Of a stretch of 64,000 nt of DNA, positions 37,358-52,665 are shown one piece after another (the stretch's first letter is position 1; every line of letters starts with the position of its first letter). The translations under genes were made by a program, and so were the position numbers. The notes under the pieces are model-generated. The model made no database searches and was not told where the DNA came from. It worked only from the letters and a program-made list of their open reading frames with translations. The stretch comes from Amblyornis subalaris (Eukaryota; Chordata; Aves; Passeriformes; Ptilonorhynchidae): assembly GCA_018881555.1 (NCBI GenBank), contig JACAXG010000123.1:1220460-1284459 (forward strand), written 5' to 3'.

Positions 37358-40300
37358 GTGCTGGGAGCCAGCAGTTATAGGTAAGAACTGTTCAGTTATC
37401 ACAAAACTGTGTGGTAATATGGCCACTCACCACTAAAATGACTGACACAGTCACCATCCTCACAGCAGGTCCATGTGATAGCTGGAATTTTCAAAAGGCT
37501 TGGAAAAGGCTTACTAAATTCCATCCATTTTCATGGCATCCTGGTTCAGGTCTATCAGCACTGGTTTTAACTACAAAGAGCAAGTTTTGCAAAGGCAAGC
37601 TTTGTTTGTCATATCTGACAGACCATCAAGACTTGAACAAAGTAAGGACATGCAGCTGGAATAAACAAAGATATAAGTAGCAAATACACATTCCAAGAAT
37701 GTGTTTTAAAATTGTGTTTAAAAATAGTGCTGTTCTTACAGAGACAGCATGTACCCATTTTCATCAGTAGTTCCAAAGATCTGGTAAAAACCATCACCTG
37801 CAATAATTGAGTTTCCCAAGGAATATGGTCTATTAGACATCAGATACTGACCATTCTAGTGGAAAATAACATGCAGGAGAAGACAGGAAGAATCCTGCAT
37901 TTCCCCATCCCACTGCTGGAGTATCGCCTCAAAACACAGATAACACAGTCACAAAGAATGGCAGACATCCTACTGTGTAGAATACAATTCCACTGATATT
38001 AAAATGTATCAGAAAACCATACTTACGTTGTGAAATATTAATTTTAGAAAGAGGGAGAAATATTTTGACAAATGTCAGAACTTCCTGCTACTGCATTCCT
38101 GCAGGAAGTGTTTCTTTCTCTCCCTTCAAATTAGTTTGTTCTAAAAGAATGCATTAGGTAGAGCAATATTTAAAACATTTAAACAGTCGAATTTGAAACA
38201 AAACAGTCTGATCCTGCTGGAATTAAGTCTTTTATGTGATCTAAAAATACTGGGTTTAGGATTTTCTTCCACATGAGATCTGTCTACTTTGGAACTCTGT
38301 TTCAAATCAGAAAACAATTTCCTTAGAATCCCAAAACCTCCACAAAGTAGAGCCTCTGTCTACTAGTCAACTGTACATAAGCCTCAAATTTTATAAAACA
38401 AGTTTCAGCATATGTCCTTATAAGAATATCCAGTATCATGTATTTCCTCATGTGAAACTTGAGAATCTTAACACATTAGTTTCAAATGAAAACTTTCATT
38501 CAGTCTAAGTAGGACTGAAGCATTTTTGCCTTGTTCTGCATCTGTGTTTTATTAATTTATCTTGCAAGCACAAGTCTTGATTGATTTGCATGTGCTTATA
38601 AATATGTATGTACAACTCAGAGTAGGAAAGCAGCAACACCATTACATCAGCCTCAACACCTGCATCATGTTGACTGAAGCAGAGAAAACTGTCTATTGTT
38701 TCTCTTTCTTATTAATGTCTACTGTCCCAGCCTTACAAACTCCTTACTGCTCTGCCAGTAACATAAATCATGCTGACTCTCTTTGACTTGCAACTTCCAG
38801 TGTGACTGGAAAGGCAGGTCTTAAAAGAAAAAAACCAAACAAAAACCAGTGAAAATATCTGACAAATATTCTTACAGTTTTTATAATGACATTTGCCCTA
38901 AGTGCCCATTTGTGTGGAAAATGTTTAAATTGCTCCATTTTAAAAAGTCTACAATCCTAAGGGAGCTTTTAGAATTATATACAAAACATTTTCATGCAGA
39001 TGGAAGGCATTAAGCACTTCATGCATGCAAGAAGAAAAAAAGAGCTTGAAGAAATGTTTCAAAAAGAAAGCAGGAATATTTTAAGTCTGAGACAGAGATC
39101 TTGTCCATCACACTCACAGAGAAAACAAACTGAAAAGAAACCAAAAGCAAATAGCTGATATACTCCAGAACAGATTCTATCCAAAAACTTAGTCAGCATC
39201 TAATGTGACTGTCACAAGAATTCTTCTTCAAACCTAAAATGTAAACCTTAAAAAATACCTAATTTTGGACCACAGAAGTTTACTACTCTTTAAGCAAACC
39301 TATGTGTTTAGGTAGAACAAACAGTAAGGATCCAGGTCAGTCAGCACTGGGGGAGACACTGACCTTGCATCACCCAGTAAACAGCACTGTTTCAGCACAC
39401 AGAAAATCCAGACCAGAACTGAGACCAAGACTGCTAGCCATGACAGCAGTGAATAATGGCAGTTACTAAGAGGAACAATGGGGACAAAATCTGGTATAAA
39501 AATGGATCATTTATGGAAAGGTTTAACAGTCACCTGCAGCAGTTGCTAGAGGTGGGACTCAAAGACCCCAAGTGCATTTTTCTTCAGAATCAGACCCCTA
39601 CCTGAAGGCAGCTGTGGGAAGGATGTTAGCTGGAGAAGCATCTGAATACCTGGAAGACAGGCTACAAAGAAGCAAGCATTAAGACAAACCCCTGCGGGGC
39701 ACCAGGACTGCTTTGAAAATGTTTCCTCTTAATTTCAAATCTTGATTCTGAAGTGATAATGTCATGCCACAAGCAAAGGAACCAGAATGGCAATGTTGTC
39801 TAGAGCATGATTTCATCCTCCCCACCTTGCAAGTTGCTTATCAGCTCAGAAGGACACTGTTGAGCTTAGCAGCACAGGCTTGCTGCTGGAAGAATGTGGA
39901 GCTAGCAGTGTTTTTCAGGTCAGGATGGGACCTAGTACAACACTGCAGATTAAGCAACTTCAATGAATGAGGTGGAAGGAGCAGACAATTTGCTCGTGGG
40001 AATAAGATTCAGAGCACCTAACCAAGCATTTAGGTAGGAAGGGACTGCCAGCCCTCAGTTTGTTCCTATTTTGATGTTCAAGGGATCAGAAAGGGTAACC
40101 TTTCTGGAAGTGAACAAACCGTACTAAGTAAAGCATTCTGTATCATTCATTTCTAATGCATACAAAAATACTCTGGAAGAACGAGTTTTGGTTACTGCAT
40201 GACAAGCTCCTAAACTGTTTCAAAGATTTGCTGCGATTTTGTCTTAAAGCTCATCAATGCTCAAAGCCCATGAAAAGCTGTCATTTTCTCACTGCTCATG

Positions 40301-42527
40301 AACATATCAAATAGCAATAATAAACAAGCATTGTGAAAAGAGGATCCAGCTGGTGGACAGGTTCTTGAAGCGTGGACCCAACATTCAGGCATTTGTCTGT
40401 CATCTCTGTGATCTTATGCTCTGTTGTCAAGAGTAGATTATCTGCAAGTCTTTCTACTGCCTCTTATTGGAGCCCAGATCCTTAATAGCATCATTCAATA
40501 TTCATTATCTATTACCAAGATGTAAAAGAGACAAGTCCTGTGACATAATTCCTGCCTTTCACAAAGTGAAGCACCTAACACCAGCTCTTTTAAATGTCAA
40601 TTTAACAATAAATAGTGTCTCACAAAACAAGGTAGACATACCACTGGAAATGTCCCCATGCCTCTCTTGTATTGGATGCATCATTCTTGTAACCTTGCAA
40701 CAGTCAGGGCTATTCATTAACCAGCTATTAGCTGAAAAAAATAAAATGTCCATTAAAACGTAGCACCAACTTTTTGAAAGTGCAGTAAACTAAGACACAG
40801 GTAAAATTTCAGAAGCAGAAAAGGATCTTAGCTAGAAACTTCATCTTGAACTTCTGCTTTATCTAACTGGATTTTGTACTTTCGTAGAAAGCTGCCAGAA
40901 AAATCCAGGTAAATTCTGAGCATGTGAAAAGGTAAAAAAGAGAAAAAAAGAAAAAGAAAATTACAATCTTTCAGGAATACCATAGATGACGCCACACAAC
41001 CTCTTCAGAAAGAGAATTTCTTATCTTGGGAGTTAATTTTGTGGCACCTCCTATTGCAAACCCGAAGGATTCACACAACAATGTAAGGGTGAAAGTGATT
41101 TAAAATGTGTTTCTAATAATGCTTGAATGAGGAGCTGCTTGCAGAATTATTCACACAAACTATTTCCATTTGTTAAAGCCATTATCCCAATTCTCTGACT
41201 AACCCCCTTGCACCATTTTAAAAAGAGGAAAAAAAACCAAACCAAAATCAAAGCCCAACAAAACAAAAAAAAAGAGAACAATTTAAATGTTTTGATGTGA
41301 CGAATGCCAGACTCCAAGGCACATAAATGTGCTCAAACAATGCATTTGAAACTCTCATCCCAGCACCCTACATCTTCAAATAATCTCCTGAGCTCATTCA
41401 AAATGCAAGCACTGTAAACGTACAAACATGGAAAGAACTTTCTAGCTCTTTAAAGAAGATAATGAATCACAAAGTTAACTTATTACTTTCAAGATGACTC
41501 TCAATCACTGCTTCAGTGATTTTGCTTTCAGCCTCACCCTGTCATGATCCTGGCATGTTCTGCTCCAGAACACACAGAGAGATCAGAAAAGCTTTGCTTT
41601 AGATTCAGAAAGAAGATAAAAAATACGGGTGATTAGAAGTGTGCTCTATCCTGCCTGAAAGGATGGGGGGAGAGCAGATAGTGATGGGGGAGAGCAAAAG
41701 AGCACACGAGAGCACACATGACATAATGAGAAAGGGGAAACGCTCTTCCAGAATCAGATGGAAAATGAAGGAAGCAGGGGTGGAGTGGGAGCGGAAAGGG
41801 ATCTGAACAGTTACGAAGAAAAAATAGAGACAGTTTTTAAACTCATGAGAGAAAAAAAACATCCATAGCATTAGGGAAATGGATGTAATTTTTTTAAATG
41901 TAAGCTAAAAGACAAACGAACAAAAGACTTAAAGTAAAAAGTGAGAGATACCTATCCTGAAGGGGTTCCCAGCATATGCTGACACCATGCATTATGAAGC
42001 CCTGGCTTTTAAATGGGAAGGCATCTGGAAAATTATTTACCTTCAAAGCAAAACTGGACAAGTCTATAACCAGGGCAGATCTATAAGCAAATAAGCATCA
42101 GCACAATGGGCCCTTGGCTACCCAGGCCAAAGAGACAGAATAACAAGCTCTTTACCTGACCATGGGAAATGAAGGGATGGCCCCTTCAGGATAGCACATG
42201 AAAACCACTGCTAAATAGGCTGAGCATCCTGAACACACTTTCCAAGCATCTGTTTGGATACAGGCCCCTGCTGCTGGCCTGGAAGATAGCAGGACTGCAA
42301 GCAGGGTGGAAACCACAGCCTCCAAATGCTGCTCAGCACTTCCAGTCATGGGATGACCTGGTGGTGCAGAGAGGAAGAGCTTCCACCCAGTTTACTGCAG
42401 AAGTCAGAATTCCTCCCAGACAGCAGCACTTTCACTTCATTCCCACAACCTGCTATCCAAAATTGATTCTCAAAAACTTTTTTTCGGGTTGGAGATTTGG
42501 TTGTTTTCAGGTTTTTGTTTGTTGGTT

Positions 42528-42552
42528 GGGAGGGGGTGGGTGGGGCTGGGGG
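42528..42552 (+). repeat. G-quadruplex motif in a G/T-rich tract
   Basis: Five G runs of 3 to 5 bases are separated by loops of A, T, T and CT, a pattern expected to give a very stable parallel quadruplex. The surrounding 42480-42590 region is G/T-rich (TTTGTTTGTTGGTTGGG and GGGTTGTTTTGGGG). The gene runs on the minus strand, so the G-rich strand is the template strand if STOX2 is transcribed through here. Confidence 0.9.
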
Positions 42553-45500
42553 ATTGTAGGGTTGTTTTGGGGTTTTTTCATATTTCATTTTTCTTTCTTG
42601 GTCCACTTTCCATTTTCAGGATGTAATTAAGGTTCAAAATCAAGAAAAAAGGGTAACCAGCTCTATGTCAGCAATTAGCTCAACATCCTGTTAATATCTA
42701 CCATAATCTCTCCCAGTCTAGGCATGTAATCTACCTGAGAGGTAGATTAATTTTCCAGTGGTTGCCTACATGGGTTACCAATCTCCATTTCTTGTTATAC
42801 ATTTAGTTACACAGGCAACAAATAATGTCTCCTGAGAATACACAACCAGGTATTACACTTCACCTCCATGAACTCCATCCTCCTCATCTCAGAGCTTGTA
42901 CCTCCACATGAAGAATATAAGCTTAGTTAGAAATGAGAAGCCCTATTTCCCCATGCACCAACACATCCTTTATTTTACATACTTAAAGAAAAATACAACT
43001 GAGTACAAGCAGCTAGAATGACCTCAAAAGGTTGTGGGTTTTTTTTTTCTTCCAATGTTTTTACTTGTTAACAAATCAGGCTAGTTTCACAGTCTATAGG
43101 TGTCACTGCTCAGGAAAAAAAAGATCAGCAAGTTATACTCACAGCTTTTAACAAGTTCTCAAAGTTCCACCTCATAAAACAAGTATCACTTACGTCCCCA
43201 TCACCCAGCACAGTGGTCCATATTGAACATGTGCCACAACAACGAATGCACACCATTTCCCTTACAGCAGTGCTCACTCAAGTCAAGCCGACATGAGAGA
43301 ATATGGTACCACACATTTCCATTTTTTCCCTTTTCCCATCTTTAGTGATGACAGGTATCAGTTCTGTAACCCAGCTTTGTCTTGAAAAACCCTCAGGAAA
43401 GCATTACTGAGTCTGGCCTTGCAGGCATCATGGGGGACTTCACCTGCCACTGTGGTAGCATGGTTCTGGCCATTCTGGTAGCCACAGTGCTTTGGAGGCA
43501 GATAGGCAATNCACATGGCTCTCCCAATGTCTTGGGAAAACAGAGATTAACATCAAACCACTATAAAGAGGTGACCTAAATGCTAAACAACAGCCTACAT
43601 CCTTGCTGCTGACGGGAGTATTAATTTCTGAATGGAAAGGCTCTGTCTATCTTACCAACAGTTTTCTCCATTTACATACACACTCCCTAACACACACACA
43701 TACAGAGGTTCTCATTATCAGGCAATGGATGAACGACAGAAAGTTAAGAATCACTTCTATCTCTTTTTGCCTTGCTGATATTTTTTAAACAAAAATCAAT
43801 TCAATTTATGTATCATTTATAGAAGTTGTTTTTAACTCAGCTGTTCTGCACATAACTAGAGGGATAGGGAAGGTAATGGCTGTGCAGCAAAAAGAGGGAA
43901 TAAAAGCTCCCAAAGAGTGATTTATTCCACACTCCCCAAATTCCAAAGCAAGTTTTTCTACTGCACACAATAGTTAATAATCTGGATTCTTCTTCACTGC
44001 ACTATTATTTCACTGACAGAATTTACTGGCAGTATAAAATGTAGGAGAATATTTTACTCTGCATATATTTTGCATCTCCATCTCTTTTGCATCTTATTTC
44101 TCTTTCAGTACATAAGAGTCTAAGGCTTTGCAGCATTTACAATCCTTTATTTTATGTGTCCAACACAACAGGTACCCAACTGCAATACAAATAAATAGTT
44201 ACAATAAGAATAGAAGGGCATTTTCTCTTCAGTTGCACATCAGGCACTTGAATTTAGGTTAAGTCTCTGTGCTTGTAGAGTCAAGACTTGAATTTCTGGT
44301 CATGGACAGGTCATTGACAATACAAAGGGAGAGCAGTGTTGTGCTGGGATAGCGAAGAAGAGCCAAGTCCAAGACTTACCCAGCAGAGGTCAGGCTAAAC
44401 CAAAACTTCACTATCATTACGGGTCCTAAGAAATTGTCTCTTAGGTCCTTCCCACTGTTTCCCCTCAGAATCAAACGAGGATTTTTACAGTGTGACAGAT
44501 ACATAAGAATTACTCTGAGAAGCAATTCAAAACAAAGACTTAAGTTTGTTGGCCAAAATACTCTTGAAAAAGACTAANACAAAGGCACCTGACACCAAAC
44601 ATTTGAAGAAGTCAATATTATGGTTGGTCAGAAATGTATTAATTCAATGAAATAAGGATGAAAATCCACTCTAGCAACATCAACAAAACATAGTGCATAC
44701 TCTCCAAGAGTACTTCAAGCGAATTTTGCTCAGTTACCAAAGCATAGTTAATGCTTGTAAAAATATACATTGATTTGAGTATTCATAATGACAAGGGAAA
44801 TCACAAAGGGTCTTGAGTTTGGGAGTCATCTGTCTACAAAATCAAAACAAAAGTATCATATATGTGATTTAGCACATAGCCCAAAAAGCAGAAGACAAAA
44901 AACACTTAAAACAAGACTCATGGAGATAGGATAAAGTAAGCCTGCATAATGTGCTCATATGCATGACAAAGAATCTACATAGGCTCCCACAGCTTTCAAT
45001 TAAAAATGTGAAAACACTACAAAAACCTAACAAAGCAGATGCAGTGCTCAGTATCCCAGTAAGTTGCATTGAAATAAACTAAATAGTACAGAACATACAA
45101 AAAATGCACAGAAAAGTTAAAAAATGCAGAATCAAATATGCCAGTGTATTTGTGATATGTATACATACATGCAAACATGCATTACTTGTTAAATAAGCTT
45201 TCCTTCTGCAGTTAACGTAAGTGTTGGGGGGAGGTTCAGAGCACGTGAGTAAGATTTTAGCACAGGTAAGATGTTCAGTAATATTTCTTATGACAGTTAA
45301 TACCAGAACATTGCAGACAACACTAATTACACCCCGAACATTGTTTGAATCAAGGGGTTTGACACCTCATCCAACACTAAGTATGGCAAGCAACAACACT
45401 GCATTTCACAGAGGAAGATATCAGAGCTGTTACGCAGTCACTACCTTAGTTACGGAAGGAAGCAAAGTGCTGTGAGTTTGGCCTAAGCAGTTGGGCAGGC

Positions 45501-47737
45501 AGTGGGTTGTTTATGCTTAAAATGCATAAGTTTACAATCCAAGGCAATGGATTTTACAACCTTTCTTGTTGCAGCATAGACACCCAGCACACTAGGTTAT
45601 GCTCTGGTCTCCTCTTGTTGCTCTCTACCAGAGAATGTCAAGATTGGTGAAGGCAACTTTGGATCACCTCTGGGCTTCTCCCCTTGCTCTGCTCCGTGGT
45701 CTCAGAAAGGTTTGATTATAACTGTCTCCCTGAAGCTGCAGCATGGAGAAGTCTTATCCCAGAATATACCTTTTTTTTTCCTAATAGTCACCCTACTTAG
45801 AGCTTGTGCACTGTCCTCTAAAGGCATCCCTAAAATTGCTTTATGGTCTCTGCACTGAGGACAGTTTTTCTCCAGGCAGATCACAGGCTTTGAGATGCAA
45901 CTCTATTCCTCTTGTTCCACATTAAGGGGACATATGCAGTCTAAATGTTTTCAATTATTATATTTAAAGCAGAATCAGAATTGGTTTGCAGCCTACTTGT
46001 ACTGATATTTACACTTTGATGAAGGACTACTTTCAAGCCTTGGCTGTGCAGAAAGTTTAAAAGAAAACTGCCCACCTCAAGGGACATATATAACACAATA
46101 CAGAGTTCCCAAATCACTGCTGCATTATTACAGGACACACAGTTTTATCCACATGCACAAACCTTTCAGCTCTGATTAAGAAAGAAAAAATGGTCATGTA
46201 AGTTACTGCAGGAATGCCAGAAATGGTTCTTTTCTAAATGGAATCTGCATTAAATGTGGCTCCTTTAGCATGCAACTTCTGCAAGGATGGAAGTGACTAC
46301 ACCTGATATCCTAGGGAAGTAACTTACAGAATATTTATTATATATATATGTTCAACAACAGTTTCAATTGGAGGAGGAAATGAAGTACAAATGACTAGTA
46401 AATACTACCATTACTCTTTAAATACCTCTTCTGCAAAGCCAGAATCAATTACAATGATTTCAAAAGCTGGAGTAGCCTCTCTCATGACCTGAAAACTGTC
46501 TACTAGAACTTGAGATGAAGTCAAAAGGGAGACACAATTCATGCCGTGAAAACAAGACAGACACCACCACTGCTCCTCCAGACATGGCCCATTCATCTGC
46601 GCATCCTGCAGACAATTTTTCTTCTATGTGCTATGCCAGCCACCCTTGTTCCATCTCGCAGCTAGTGATTAATTACACTTCAGTGCAGCAATTCATTCAA
46701 GGCAAACCTTTGAAACAGAAAGACACTGTGGGAATCTTACACTTTGCTTTTTAAATGCTTTCCTCTACTGGTAAAACTAAAAGTAGTAAAGCCACGTGGT
46801 ATCAAAATATAGTATCTCTGACTACCTTGTGCTACAAAGAAAAAAACCCAACTTGTTATGCATCTTCATACTAAGTAATTAGCTGTCATTGAGTCTTATC
46901 ACATCAATGTTCAATGCAAGTTTCTTCAATGGAAGGGAAACACTTTTCAAATCCAAACCTATAACACACATCATACAAGCAACACTGTTCTGCAATAATG
47001 TGTGCTGATATCCCAGCTTAGTCCTGGCTGCACTTTGCCAACTATGGAAACGTCTAATTGCATTCTGCTTTTCCAGTCCAGAATTCCTTGTACTGCTGCT
47101 ATCACCACTTTGTCATCTTCCTCCATGCTCATTTCGACAACTCTTGTTAAAAACTAGCAAAATGTAAGCCTGGTTTAGACAGGCAAATCACCTCACTCAC
47201 AAAGGCAATCTTCAAGCCTGCCTCAGTAAATTAAACTTACAATAATAAGAAAATAATGAGAAGCATTCCCATGGGCTCATCTGAAATGTGGCACTAGCTA
47301 TGAGATGCAGCCCTGACTAACTCCAGCACAAGTCCACCTTGGGAGGCAAAATACACAGGATTTGAGAGCAGGGGGTTTTTTCCCCCCCTTCTGCTTTGTT
47401 TATTCTTGCCAATGTCACTACATACTTTCTTGGGTTATTGCATCAACCACTCACAAAACTGCATGAAAAATGTGAACAAAGACACAGAAGTGTTATGTAA
47501 TCAATACAATCATTACTTTTTGCAACTAAAGCAATAAATGGCTAGATTTGACAAAACACTCTTCTAGGTAAGATCATTAATGACAAAATGGGTAGTCCTT
47601 GAATTAGGAGTGCAGTTTATTTTAGCTGCAAACTTTTGCTTAAAGCCAGTGTGATTGGCATGTACTATTTACTAAATATTCAACTAAATTAACAAAACTC
47701 ATTTTGATTTAAAAAGCATTGTTTGTGCACAAAGATT

Positions 47738-47835
47738 CAACTCCACTTGAGAGGAATGGCGTGTACTCACAACGAAGAGGTTGGACTACCATCACCTGGG
47801 ATCCCTTCCAATTTGAATTTTTCCTATGATCTTGA
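47738..47835 (+). repeat. CR1 LINE 3'-end fragment, degraded
   Basis: GAGGTTGGACTACCATCACC followed by TGGGATCCCTTCCAATTTGA and TTTTTCCTATGATC follows the avian CR1 3' end (GGTTGGACTAGATGATCTC ... GGTCCCTTCCAACCC ... ATTCTATGAT). It is in plus orientation, opposite to the SINE tail at 23472. Several substitutions indicate age; the left bound is approximate. Confidence 0.7.
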
Positions 47836-50800
47836 CACTCAAGGTGTTCAGTCAGATGCCAACTCGTACAGGCTATTGGGATGACTGGAGGCAGGGTCTG
47901 GAATTCAAGACCTGCACACTCCTATTGAGAGTACATATGAGTTCTCATGCCAAACTTCTTATGCGTGTCATGTGACACTCAACAGCAATCAGTATCAGGT
48001 CTCAAATCTGCCAACAGATATACCCGTATCCTCGGTGTGACTCATACCATCACCTTGAATGTTTTAGCAACAGCCGTTCAAGTAAGAAAAGTGTAAAACA
48101 TGGCCTTAATACCATTAACTTATGTATATTTTGAATAGAATATTTATAATGAAAAATCGAAAGTAAAATCTAAGTAGTCTTCTTGTTATCTTTCCTAATG
48201 CATCTTTTGATTTTGCTAGTGATGCTATGGTGTTTGTGCATGTTTGGGTTTTTCTCCTTTGTTTTGCTGGCAGGACCAGGGAAGTCCCAGGGCTGAGACT
48301 GGTGGAGAGGCAGTGTTCCCAAGGACTGTACAATAGAGCAGTGTTTCCTAAAGTAGGTTATGTGAAGGACAAGCAGAAAGGCATCAGAGGGAGGGGTGAC
48401 TGTGGAAAATATGGATGATGTCATCCTCAGCATGAGCAGATCTTTGAAAATATATGGCAGTGATTTATTTTCCTAGTAGAAGCTAAGGAGCTATGCTTCC
48501 AAAAGTTGGGAAAGTGCAGACCTATCCCAGTATTTCCTTGTCTCACTGGAATACTTTTAACCAACTAGTTCTGGAAACATGGACAACTTGGTTATAAATG
48601 GCCACGTGCTTAGCCTTTGTCTTAAGCCTATGCCCAGATGACCCATTTTGCACATTTCAACCAAGAATAAAGTGACCTCATTTTCAAAAGTGCTGAGCAC
48701 CAGCTGTTCCTATTGTGTTCACAAACCACACTATTGGTTCCTGTTTTCAAATTCTTGACCTCAAAAGAATTTTGAGGCAACAGAGTGGTTACGTGTTCTT
48801 CCACTTGCCATATGCCTATTTATTTTAGTTAAAATATGAAAGTCTGAGTAAACTACTTTAAAATCCTGAATGCACTAAATAAGAACAAGTACTCTTGCCA
48901 CCAGAACTTAAGTGCAATGTGAGTCATGTGATCTAAAAAAAATATTTTTTACACCAAATGACTAGGTTGAAAGTCAAGAGTATTTCGACTTTAACTCTTT
49001 GTTTCTTTTTTCTTTTCTTTCTTTTTAGTGAATGGCCTAAAAATGGGCAAACAGTAGCATCCCAGATCATTTAACACCTGAATTCGTATTTCTGGGACTA
49101 AGTTTCTTTGCTACCTGCTACATAAATTTAGGTCAACCAATTCAAGATCATTTTACTACAGTTTTTGGCTAGTGACTTTAACATAACAAATAGGCATTTG
49201 TCCTTAAATAGTTTTAAACTGTTACTTGAACATATCACTGTCATCTCCAGACAAAATATCACATTGCTTATGCAAACAATAAATACAACTACCTTATCTT
49301 GCCCCCCAACCATAAGGCTTCAAATCAGCAAAATCAACAAACAACTTACCCACAAATCACAAAACGAGTCATGCTAATGATCAGTGCACAATATTTGTTT
49401 CTGATTTTTAAATTAAGCTGGTTTTCAATAGAAAGATAGTAACAAAAACTCAGAATATATCAAACTTGCTATGACTTCTTGTTGATCTCTACTGAGAAGA
49501 CACTGATTTGCATTGCACTGCATCCCAGTAAAACGTCCTGACTATATGTGAAGAAAGCACCACTGCTTTTGGGCACAAGGAAATGAATCCGTATAGAAAC
49601 AATACATAAACGCATGCTATCTTGTAATTACAAAAATCATAAATATCCTCTCTCCAAATACAGTATTTTAATATTCACTGTAACTTGAAGAGCAATTATT
49701 TGTGCTCCCAAATCCAACAGGTCTTGATACCTTGCTCATATTGATTAGTCAGAGTTCTGTTTTGATTCCCTTGTAAAAGCAAACTTGGTCTTGCTTTGCA
49801 CTTCAAGCTCTGCCTATGTTTTACTGTAGAAGAAAGCAAAGTTGTCAGAAGGGAGCTTTCCTGAAAGCAGGGTCATTGGTTGGGAGCCAAGCACCCAGAA
49901 GAGGGGAGGGTGAGATAAAGGCAGGAAGGTTCAGGGTAAAGGCCATGAGCAAAAATGTCTTGCTGTTGCACAGATGGACTCTCATCTCTGAGAACCGGAG
50001 ATACAGCAGACATACTAGTAGCTCAAAATCAGTGGCTTAATATGGTTTCCTGAAATTCTCCTCATAATTGCTGACATTTTACAGATCAAATTGCCTACAA
50101 ATATCACAGGAAACTATCTGAAAGTTGCTTGTAAAGTGCATATGAAGAGCTAAAAGTTTTATTTTTAAAATAATTCAGAAGAGAGCCACTCACTGTCATA
50201 TCACCAAAAATCCTGAGATGTATGAAGGTGTTTGAGTGGACACCACAAGATAACAGTAAAGGAAACAAATAAAAATGGTTTCTTTCTCTTGGAGACACAG
50301 TCTTTGAAATACAACTTGTTTCCTTGGTGTGAGGAAGATTTGTCTGTGACCTTTTGAAAAAAAATGGCTGTAAATCCCACAAAAAACAGCTTATAAATCC
50401 CCTCACACATCAGTACTTTTGGCTCCACTTGTTCCGTACTGCTGATGCTCTGAGAATCACCAGAAAGTGCATCCCACCCTTGACCTCCAAAGCCAGGCTG
50501 CAGTAATTCCAAGCTTTACACTAGTAGCAAGGCACAGAGATTTGCTAATGCCACAAGAAGAGCTGGCTGGTCTTGTTTGATGAACTATCCTAAGAAAAGC
50601 TACAAAATTCAATATTAATTTGTTCCTTAATGCTATTCTTCCATGTAAACTACAGCTGCAATCACAATGAGGTCATCTTCTATAATCATGAATGCACGAC
50701 AAGCAAGATTCCAACTTTTGTGATTCACACACTAAGAGAAAAAAAATCTCTGCCATTTTAAGCTATACAGCAAACATGAACTTCTTATCTACAAAAGCAG

Positions 50801-50951
50801 GTTATGCCTTTTGCTTTTCAGAGAACAAAACCAGTACAACAAACCCACCCACACCAAGAAATATCTGAGCATAACTCTGATTTCTGGATCTCTATAAACA
50901 AGCCATGTATACACTCTTGATACACTCTTACTGCTGCTCTGAAATGATTTT

Positions 50952-50989
50952 ACAGTTTTTACAATTATACAACAGCTTTTACAATTATA
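50952..50989. repeat. 20-bp period near-tandem duplication
   Basis: ACAGTTTTTACAATTATA and ACAGCTTTTACAATTATA (one difference) start 20 bp apart. This is a simple local duplication in AT-rich DNA. Confidence 0.85.
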
Positions 50990-52665
50990 GAACACAGCAG
51001 TAGCCATGAGATATTCAACCAATTAGCTTGCACTACTCCCATCCTTTCACAAATGCTTGGTCAGACAGGCTTGGTGGCAGGCCATCAGCAACTTGTGCAA
51101 GGGGTTTGAGTCTCACCACCCTGCCCCTGCCCATGTCATCCAAGCCGTTTTTGGCTGTGATAGAGGTGACAAGAGGGGGATAGAGGATTTACACTCATAT
51201 AATATAAGTATTTCTATACAAAAGGCTTCCAAAAATGGCAAAGTTGAGATGCAAGTACTACAGAGAAGGTCTAAATGCAACTACCAACATCAACTCTTGC
51301 AATTAAACTCATTAGACTCCGGCCTTTTCCTTCTGACTACACTATTTTTGTGTCTTCAAAGACAAAAGTAGTCTGGCCAAGAAAAATACCCAAAACGCTC
51401 ACACATAAAAACCAGCTGCTTAGCATATTTCATTACCACACTGACTTCAAAAATACTAAGCAACTTAAACCTGCAAGCCACTTGGCTTTAGCTAGAGATA
51501 AGTGCCTGAGATAAGAGAGGTATAATTGTTCAGTGTAATACTGTAGCATGTTTTATATAAACATTTGCTAACATTGCACTTCGTATATTTCATTTCAGTG
51601 TTGTGAAGTGCTGCTGAATGTTCCAACTTTATTTATGGCCTGTTCCTTTAATATTTACACATCCAAGGTTCCCCTTGATGCCGAATTAAATATACTAACC
51701 TAGCTTCAAAGTAGAAAGGGGGATTTATGCTTTGCAACAGAGAGCATAGCTTACAGGTTTCTAGCAGTTACCCAGCTTATTCCTCTCCACTGCTGAAAGA
51801 AGAAGGGGGAAAATCTGAAAAGAATGTGTTAATTTGTTAGTGAAGAGAACAGGAAAGTGGAATTAACAAGAGATAGCTTTTGTTAGTAAAATGCTTTGGG
51901 TTTAACTGTAATTTTTGTATAACCTAACTATTAAGTAAATAAAAACCTCTGAAATTAGGGTCCTCACATAGGAGAAGTTTGTAGACTTCTCGGAGGGTTT
52001 GGCTTCACGATGGAATGCGTGGTGTGACACTGCTGTCTCTCTTAGCTCTGCCTATCAGTTCTTCCACATCACAGCTCTTGGACAGCCTCAAGCAAACTTG
52101 ACAGGGAGGGGAGCAGTCTCAAAGGTCTTGTGTTCCCACAAGTCGAGGTGACCCACCACAAGGTGTACTGAGGAAAGAGTGAAGCCAAAGCCCAGACATA
52201 CAAAGAGACATCAGAGTACCCAGATGGGAGAGATGAGAGAAAGCAATGGAAAACACGGCTCACAAAGATTTCCTGGCTTTTTTTTGCTTTAATAGCTTGT
52301 TGTGAGTAACTACCAAGGAAAAGCCCTGTGGCCTTCACTCACACAAATCTCCCTTTGAACACTTCCGTTTTCTGCCTGCTTTTTGGCTGTAAAATCAAGG
52401 GGAGGGACTGCCATATTGCAACGACAGCAAGGCACAGGTCGGGATCATGGGAGGGAAAGGTAAACTATGATGTCACACCACAGCACATTTCAGCAAGGCA
52501 TGACATCTCACCACAAAACCTGGCATCTTGCCCNGATTTTAGGATAGTCTACAACTAATACGCAGCAGTAATACTACTTTTGGCTCCAGTTCTTCCCCTT
52601 CTGTCACCTACATGTTTTTGACACAAGTGCCTCAGGGTCTTCTCGTCCACCTCCACCTGAACACC

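Noticed and set aside
49000..49030. Plus-strand pyrimidine tract ending in AG, like a splice acceptor
   Set aside because: No open or recognisable exon and no matching donor follow; T/C-rich tracts are frequent here.
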